Source: an uncultured Allomuricauda sp.
GTDB taxonomy: Bacteria; Bacteroidota; Bacteroidia; Flavobacteriales; Flavobacteriaceae
Direction of reading: 5' to 3'
DNA: 59,675 bases
Assembly: GCF_947258355.1 (NCBI RefSeq)
Contig: NZ_CAMYIC010000054.1
Span: forward strand, 1-59,675
Numbering within the stretch: the first letter of the stretch is position 1; each line of letters begins with the position of its first letter. The position numbers and the translations under genes are program-made. Below, piece after piece: positions 55,109-59,675 of the stretch. Under the pieces are notes generated by a model. The model was not told the DNA's origin, made no database searches, and worked only from the letters and a program-made list of their open reading frames with translations.

Positions 55109-55468
55109 TTACTTCTTTCTTTTATCAAACTTTGAAATGAGCTTTGTTTCTGTTTTGTAGATACTGAAAAATGCCCATAAAACACTGCTTGCCGCAACTA
55201 TGCCAATACTCCAACCGATGTGTTTCTCATCAATGAAAAACCCGAGTACTGAGGTCAAAAATGGGATTACTGAAAACTTGATCATATTTTTAGCCCCCAA
55301 CTTTTGTGCAAAGTCCCATTGTTCTTGATTTTTCATTGACCTTTTGGTCCGATATCCATACCACCAATTAATCTTTTTCGGTAAATTGTTTTTAAAGACA
55401 AGTCCTGCAATAAGAGCCAAACAGCCAGAAACGATACTGGATAAAACAATTATACTATTGAATATCAT
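55109..55468 (-). CDS. SdpI-family membrane protein
   Basis: A 119-residue protein with three hydrophobic helices and the SdpI-type motif WYGYRTKRSMKNQEQWDFAQK between the first and second. SdpI of Bacillus confers immunity to the toxin SdpC and regulates; many relatives have no known toxin partner, and none is evident here. Its ATG overlaps the stop of the upstream lipoprotein gene (ATGA), so the two are translationally coupled. Confidence 0.83.
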   Translation of the reverse strand: MIFNSIIVLSSIVSGCLALIAGLVFKNNLPKKINWWYGYRTKRSMKNQEQWDFAQKLGAKNMIKFSVIPFLTSVLGFFIDEKHIGWSIGIVAASSVLWAFFSIYKTETKLISKFDKRKK

Positions 55469-56040
55469 TTGTTGGTATTTGTGTTTGATGGACGTTTTTT
55501 ATAAAAATCTATGGCCCTAACATAATTCTGGGCACCTTTCATACTTAGGTCATTCACAAAGCCATCCAGCTCGGGATGGTGTTGTTTAACCCAATTGACC
55601 AAAGAATCCCGTTCTTGCTGCCAAACTCCCCAATTGGCATCCTTGCAATTCAGATTTTCAATTTTGGCTATTTTCCCAGAACTAAAATAAAAGCGATGTT
55701 CACAGGTCAATGGATTGTTTTTCAAAAATTTGAATCGGATTGATTCCACTGCAACCATTGCTGTAAAATCCCCCTTGTGGTTTTTTATTGTAACTATTTT
55801 ATAATTGGGTCGAAAAACAGAATCCCATTTAAACTGCTCATAATAGCTTTCCCGATCAAAGTTCATCACATAATCACCTTCGGTAATGGTAAGACTGTCA
55901 GCTATTACCTCCTTGATCTTATTGAAATCTGAATTTTTGAATCCTTCATAATACTTTTTTATTTGCTCGGCCTTATCCAAGTTTTCACCAGAACAACTGG
56001 CTATCACGTATAGAATGGAAAGGAAGAAGAGCTTTTTCAT
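55465..56040 (-). CDS. Lipoprotein with NTF2/SnoaL-like fold
   Basis: A 191-residue protein with a lipoprotein signal (KKLFFLSILYVIASC), which sets the start at 56040. The helix-then-sheet pattern (IKKYYEGFKNSDFNKIKEVI, then YYEQFKWDSVF, then FTAMVAVESIRFKF) resembles SnoaL/NTF2-like proteins. The C-terminal region (WGVWQQERDSLVNWVKQHHPEL) is helical. It shares a 4-bp overlap with the SdpI-like gene, so the two products may act together in the envelope. Function unknown. Confidence 0.72.
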   Translation of the reverse strand: MKKLFFLSILYVIASCSGENLDKAEQIKKYYEGFKNSDFNKIKEVIADSLTITEGDYVMNFDRESYYEQFKWDSVFRPNYKIVTIKNHKGDFTAMVAVESIRFKFLKNNPLTCEHRFYFSSGKIAKIENLNCKDANWGVWQQERDSLVNWVKQHHPELDGFVNDLSMKGAQNYVRAIDFYKKRPSNTNTNK

Positions 56041-56369
56041 GTAAAATTTTTGTTGACAGTTGACCACAAAGTTGTATTTCGGGATTCAATTATTTTGCAA
56101 GGTTTCAAAAACTATTTTCCATGAACCATTCTCCTGCTTTCTTCAAGTAACCAATTCTGAGTTCTTTTGATTCCTTTCCCAATCTTGGTTTGTTTTCACA
56201 TCCAAGAATGCAAAATGGTCCATAAACAAGCGTCAAAAATTTCTGGTTGCAACATTCTTATTGATTGGACAAAGTTCTTTGCCAAACCTTTGCATTGATT
56301 ACCGAATATAAGCTTTTTAGACGTTAAGTATAGGTGCTATGTTAACCTGGTTTTGGTAGATGGATTAAC
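56041..56369. other. 329-base gap without a supported gene
   Basis: I see no gene. One minus-strand stretch (56105-56257) is open for 50 codons but has no start codon near its upstream end. No hairpin, promoter box or repeat stood out. Confidence 0.5.
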
Positions 56370-57725
56370 TTATTGCTTGGTAAACATATATATATCTGCG
56401 ACACCACTTTGCTCCAGTCCAAGCTGGTTTTTCTGAGGTTCGAATATAAAATTTGCCCCGACCTCCTCGTTAGTGAATGTATGATTTCCCTTGTACACCA
56501 GTGGATCATTTGGACCATCGTTTAATTGTGAATATAAAGTGTTGTCCTTGAGGGTTATTTTAAATTTCCCCGGGCCTTTTCCAGTGTAAACGCCTACGTA
56601 CTTTTCCAATTCGCTCGATGTTATTTCAATGCTTTCAAAAACAGGAAGTTCCACAGGCTCATTGTAATAACATTTTAAAACATCCATTAGTAAATTATTG
56701 ATATTATAATTTATGGCATTGGACGTTATCGCTACAGCCAATTTTTCTTGAGGAAAATAAATGGAAATCGAATGGAAGGCATCGATATGGCCGCCATGTC
56801 CAAATCCCTTTTTGTCTTTATATGAAAAAGGGTAAATACCCATACCTAGGTTGTCTTTCATTGTGGTCATTAGTTCAAGAGATTCTTTTGTGATTATCTT
56901 TTCAGTAAAAAGAGCCTCCATAAACTTGTTCAGGTCGCTAGGATTCGAGACAATAGAGCCGCTTCCTAGAGCAACGGATAAGTTGGTTTCGGGAAATTCA
57001 GTCCATTTGTCGGAGAAACTATATGAATAGGACTCATTGTTGTTTATTGATATTTTTCCTCCAGAATACGTGTTTTCCAATACCAATGGCATGGTTATCT
57101 TCTCTTGTAAAAGGTCTTGATATGGTAAATCATATATTTTTTCCAGAATTTGAGATAGTAAAAAGTAGTTTGAGTTGCTGTATTCATTTCTGCTAGCGGG
57201 TTCGAATTTGCTTTTGTAGTCAGTAACAATCTTTAGCATGTCTTCCCGGGATTTGTGTTCGGTACGATAGTCAAAAAATGTTTCATCCTTAGTGAAACTG
57301 GGTATACCACTTCTATGGTTTAATAAATTGCCCACTGTTATTTTATTGGCATTTTCAATTGCTGGAAAATAGTTGTCCATAGTTTCATCTAGGCTCAACT
57401 TATTTTCTTCCATTGCTTTAAAAATCAATGTTGCTGTAAACATTTTGGTAATGGAGCCAACTCTATATTTTGTGTCGCTATTTGCTTTAACGTCGTTCTC
57501 TAGATCACTGGCACCGATAACCCTGGAATATACTTGCTTCCCATTTTTAGTTAGGGAAACGCTGCCCATGAATTTTTGGTTTGTTTCAAGTTGTTTTAAG
57601 AAGCTATCAATTTTGACCTGATAATTAACAGGGTTTTGTTCTGAAAGTTGAGCTGATTTTTTCTTTTGTGAACAGGAAAGCAGTAATGTAACCATCACCG
57701 CTAGGAGTGTAATTTGATTTTTCAT
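56370..57725 (-). CDS. Serine hydrolase (beta-lactamase/DD-peptidase fold), lipoprotein
   Basis: A 451-residue class C-like serine hydrolase. The signal has lipobox LLSC (Cys18). Active-site motifs are Ser91-x-x-Lys94 in GSITKMF, YSN (NEYSNSNYF) and HGG (FGHGGHIDAF). A C-terminal lipocalin-like domain (LEKYVGVYTGKGPGKFKITL) follows from about residue 375. The family includes D-aminopeptidases, esterases and DD-peptidases; true beta-lactamase activity is unlikely. The start at 57725 matches the signal peptide. Confidence 0.87.
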   Translation of the reverse strand: MKNQITLLAVMVTLLLSCSQKKKSAQLSEQNPVNYQVKIDSFLKQLETNQKFMGSVSLTKNGKQVYSRVIGASDLENDVKANSDTKYRVGSITKMFTATLIFKAMEENKLSLDETMDNYFPAIENANKITVGNLLNHRSGIPSFTKDETFFDYRTEHKSREDMLKIVTDYKSKFEPASRNEYSNSNYFLLSQILEKIYDLPYQDLLQEKITMPLVLENTYSGGKISINNNESYSYSFSDKWTEFPETNLSVALGSGSIVSNPSDLNKFMEALFTEKIITKESLELMTTMKDNLGMGIYPFSYKDKKGFGHGGHIDAFHSISIYFPQEKLAVAITSNAINYNINNLLMDVLKCYYNEPVELPVFESIEITSSELEKYVGVYTGKGPGKFKITLKDNTLYSQLNDGPNDPLVYKGNHTFTNEEVGANFIFEPQKNQLGLEQSGVADIYMFTKQ

Positions 57726-57870
57726 TTTGTTTTTGATTGATGATTGAAGGTGCAATATTAAAACATAGAACTATGTTATGCAAGGTACTGGACTAAAAAT
57801 TATCTTAAATTTTAATCTATCCACTAATAAGCCTGCTCCTTTAATCGGATGTATTGTTGAATGATTTTCT

Positions 57871-58089
57871 TTACTGTGAACCTTGCTTTTTTGCTTTTAA
57901 CAGTGGCAAAAGTCCATCCCATTTCCAAATCAAGAAAGTCACAAATAGGAAAAATCCATTGGTAAGAATGAGCATGATAAAGAATGGGGTCCAGGTATCG
58001 AAGTCTGTAGAATTGGATATAAATAATAGACTGTTCTCCGAACTTTCGCTGGAATTTAAATGTCTTGTCGCCCAATTATTGTATTTCAG
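57871..58089 (-). pseudogene. Possible gene remnant or non-ATG small membrane protein
   Basis: A minus-strand frame of 72 codons reads like a membrane protein: polar N-terminus (NNWATRHLNSSESSEN), WTPFFIMLILTNGFFLF continuing to VTFLIWKWD, then a basic tail (KAKKQGSQ). No ATG, GTG or TTG lies before its hydrophobic part. It opens at CTG, which overlaps the esterase stop (CTGA). It is either the 3' remnant of a larger gene or an unusual coupled gene. An 83-codon frame on the same strand here is less protein-like. Confidence 0.35.
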
Positions 58090-58913
58090 TCATTCTGATT
58101 TAGATATTTAAGCCCTTCGTACATAGCGATCAATGGAATGGACCGATGGTTTTCCTTATCAAAATATTCTACTTTAACGTTGATTTCTGTACCAAATTTC
58201 CTCGTGAGCATAGCATAAAGTAAATCATGTCTTTTCTTATTTCTCTTATAATTCGCTTTTCCTTGGTTGGCTGTGGCGATATATAACTTTTTATGTAATG
58301 ATTCCGGGGAAATGGAGTCAACTTTATTTTTCATGATTTCCCCGTCCCACCAAATACTTGGGTCCATGGAAATGTACGAATTGAAGTTACTGTTTTTGTC
58401 CATATAAGCATTTAGTGCAAGAAGTCCTCCTAAAGAGTGTCCTATGAGTGTTCTGAATTGTGTTGTTCTGTAGTTTTTATCAAGAAAGGGCACTAATTCT
58501 TTTTGAATGAACTCCAAAAATTTTCTTCCCCCGCCCATTGTGTTGGGGCGTTTGGTCTTTAGTTTTGTAACGGTAAAATCCCGTTCACGATCAATATTTT
58601 CGATAGCCACGATAATACTCTCGGGCATTAAATGATTTCTGTTTCTATCCGAACTCATAAAATGAACTACTCCAATAGAAGTTTTAAAAAAAGTAGATCC
58701 ATCCAATAGTATTATAACTGGATATCTTTTATCCATTTTAGATGAATCATTGTACGAATCGGGAAGACTTATAAGACATGTTCGCTCTTCATTTAAAATA
58801 TTGGATTCAATGATCAACTGATTTTCTGTTATACGATTATCCAACTGCTGACTGAATATAGTTTGAATACCTCCTAAAAAGATATACAGGAAAGCAATTA
58901 TTAAGTTTTTCAT
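58086..58913 (-). CDS. Exported esterase (putative esterase D/Fes-type alpha/beta-hydrolase)
   Basis: A 275-residue protein with a signal peptide (KNLIIAFLYIFLGGIQTIFSQ), which sets the start at 58913. The fold begins with RYPVIILLDGSTFF; the nucleophile is the Ser of IGHSLGGLLAL, and the closing His lies in DKENHRSIP. The family includes siderophore esterases and S-formylglutathione hydrolases. The SMDPSIWWDG segment is typical of the exported Bacteroidota members. The substrate is unknown. Confidence 0.85.
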   Translation of the reverse strand: MKNLIIAFLYIFLGGIQTIFSQQLDNRITENQLIIESNILNEERTCLISLPDSYNDSSKMDKRYPVIILLDGSTFFKTSIGVVHFMSSDRNRNHLMPESIIVAIENIDRERDFTVTKLKTKRPNTMGGGRKFLEFIQKELVPFLDKNYRTTQFRTLIGHSLGGLLALNAYMDKNSNFNSYISMDPSIWWDGEIMKNKVDSISPESLHKKLYIATANQGKANYKRNKKRHDLLYAMLTRKFGTEINVKVEYFDKENHRSIPLIAMYEGLKYLNQND

Positions 58914-59017
58914 GTGGTTATATGTTTGGTAAGGGTCTCGGCTATTATTTCTTTGTGGATGGCGGCTTTTAAGAATGGAACAGGTCAATTGGATTTTCCT
59001 GTAATCTAAGACTGTTC

Positions 59018-59515
59018 CTAATTCCATTCATCAAACCATTCGCTTCCAGGAATTTTAGCAACGACAACAAGTTTGTTTCTATAAACCCAACTCCAAATCT
59101 CTGGAACACCTTGGATCTTAATTCTCCACTCGGTTTGATTAAAGTTTGGCCGCCCAAAAAGAAAAGTTGCCGCCTTTTTAGCTTGTTCTTGGTTTTGATA
59201 ATTTATGATCATCTCATAAAGTGGTTTATTATGTTCATTGTCGAAATAATAGACAATAGACGATATTTCCGTTAGATTGGTTTTCTGTGAGTAAACAAGC
59301 CTAAAATCAGTATTACTTTTACTTTCCAGTTGGAGGTTGCTCCCAATTACATTCTTGAAATCAGCTAAGTTCATTCCAAAGTATATTTCAGAATTTATTC
59401 CGGATGGCAATAGACTACAAGCCTGACTGGTATTGTATTGAGCTTCGCCTGAAATATTGCATAAGAACAACGAGATGAATAAAAGACATGTTGTTAGGGT
59501 AGTTTTTTTTCTCAT
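59018..59515 (-). CDS. Exported protein of unknown function
   Basis: A 165-residue protein with a signal peptide (KKTTLTTCLLFISLFLCNISG, mature start near EAQYN). The mature part alternates strands and helices (IYFGMNLADFKNVIGSNLQL, then IVYYFDNEHNKPLYEMIINY, then WSWVYRNKLVVVAKI), with no motif I recognise. It lies about 100 bases upstream of the esterase gene on the same strand and close to a probable insertion-sequence end. Confidence 0.68.
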   Translation of the reverse strand: MRKKTTLTTCLLFISLFLCNISGEAQYNTSQACSLLPSGINSEIYFGMNLADFKNVIGSNLQLESKSNTDFRLVYSQKTNLTEISSIVYYFDNEHNKPLYEMIINYQNQEQAKKAATFLFGRPNFNQTEWRIKIQGVPEIWSWVYRNKLVVVAKIPGSEWFDEWN

Positions 59516-59578
59516 TTTAGGGAGGTTAAAATTAAAATCTAGCGTAATTGCAAAAAACGGGCATAGTATACCACCTTC

Positions 59579-59643
59579 GGCGGGTCAAAGTGAGCCACCC
59601 GCGGCGGACCAAAGTGAGCATAGTGGGGCGGATGAAAGTGAGC
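59579..59643. mobile_element. Repeats typical of an IS21-type insertion-sequence end (element continues outside the window)
   Basis: Three copies of GGCGG-N3-AAAGTGAGC start at 59579, 59603 and 59627, exactly 24 bp apart. Read on the minus strand they are GCTCACTTT-N3-CCGCC, like the multiple terminal repeats carried by IS21-family elements in Bacteroidota. No transposase gene is visible, so it would lie beyond the right edge, or this is a solo remnant. Confidence 0.5.
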
Positions 59644-59675
59644 CACTAAAAAGATCGATTCTATTTGAGTGTTGC

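Noticed and set aside
56105..56257. Minus-strand 50-codon open frame in the gap before the serine hydrolase
   Set aside because: No start codon near its beginning, no ribosome site and no recognisable family; not enough to call a gene or a remnant.
57824..58075. 83-codon minus-strand frame next to the esterase
   Set aside because: The other minus-strand frame over the same bases gives a far more protein-like membrane segment; both cannot be real and neither has strong start signals.
59579..59643. Three regular repeats as a short CRISPR array
   Set aside because: The period is only 24 bp with 7-bp gaps, far too short for spacers, and no cas genes are present.

Overview
The window looks like chromosomal DNA of a marine-type member of the Flavobacteriaceae (Bacteroidota), close to the Muricauda/Flagellimonas group. 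The evidence is an AT-rich composition, TAnnTTTG-type -7 promoter boxes in front of many genes, very short or absent mRNA leaders, weak use of Shine-Dalgarno sites, SusC/CarboxypepD_reg-type outer-membrane proteins, menaquinone biosynthesis, and family-typical small proteins (DUF2853, a 60-residue membrane protein beside ettA, circularly permuted ATP-grasp/alpha-E). I did no database search; names rest on motifs and family knowledge.

Layout. 0-4.9 kb: tRNA-His, an M28 peptidase lipoprotein, a D-amino-acid-dehydrogenase-like flavoprotein, an exported protein and a serine esterase. 4.9-18.3 kb: a menaquinone locus (menI, menF, menD, menA, menC, menE) with DUF2853, a CvfB-like RNA-binding protein, a SPOR-like membrane protein, a LytTR response regulator plus TPR histidine kinase, an SDR and a CPBP protease-like protein woven in; menB is not here. 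18.4-23.7 kb: two proteins that carry a TonB-plug-like region but no beta-barrel, flanking an M24 peptidase. 23.7-32.8 kb: acyl-CoA carboxylase subunit, Gfo/Idh/MocA oxidoreductase, EttA, envelope proteins, fumarase and a 57-residue membrane protein. 32.9-37.5 kb: TonB-dependent receptor with a small exported partner, ArsC-like protein, and prfB with its programmed frameshift. 37.6-40.9 kb: circularly permuted ATP-grasp, alpha-E and transglutaminase operon. 41.1-50.3 kb: zinc metalloprotease, threonine aldolase, a GIY-YIG nuclease gene bracketed by REP-like doublets, YbaB, oligopeptidase, and a cysteine-synthase-like plus alpha-oxoamine-synthase pair that probably makes the sulfonolipid precursor capnine. 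50.3-59.7 kb: mostly minus-strand accessory genes (M20 hydrolase, Crp/Fnr regulator, VOC, exported SRPBCC, a membrane-protein/XRE-regulator pair, SdpI-like protein, serine hydrolase, esterase), ending in three 24-bp-spaced repeats that look like the end of an IS21-type insertion sequence.

The most interesting signals not explained by ordinary gene annotation are: (1) three inverted REP-like doublets, each with exactly 15 bases between its halves, bracketing the GIY-YIG gene; (2) two 10-bp direct repeats 21 bp apart in front of the histidine kinase, as a LytTR regulator would bind, next to a LytTR gene; (3) two TTAC-N5-GTAA palindromes 42 bp apart flanking the promoter of the XRE module; and (4) the probable sulfonolipid gene pair.
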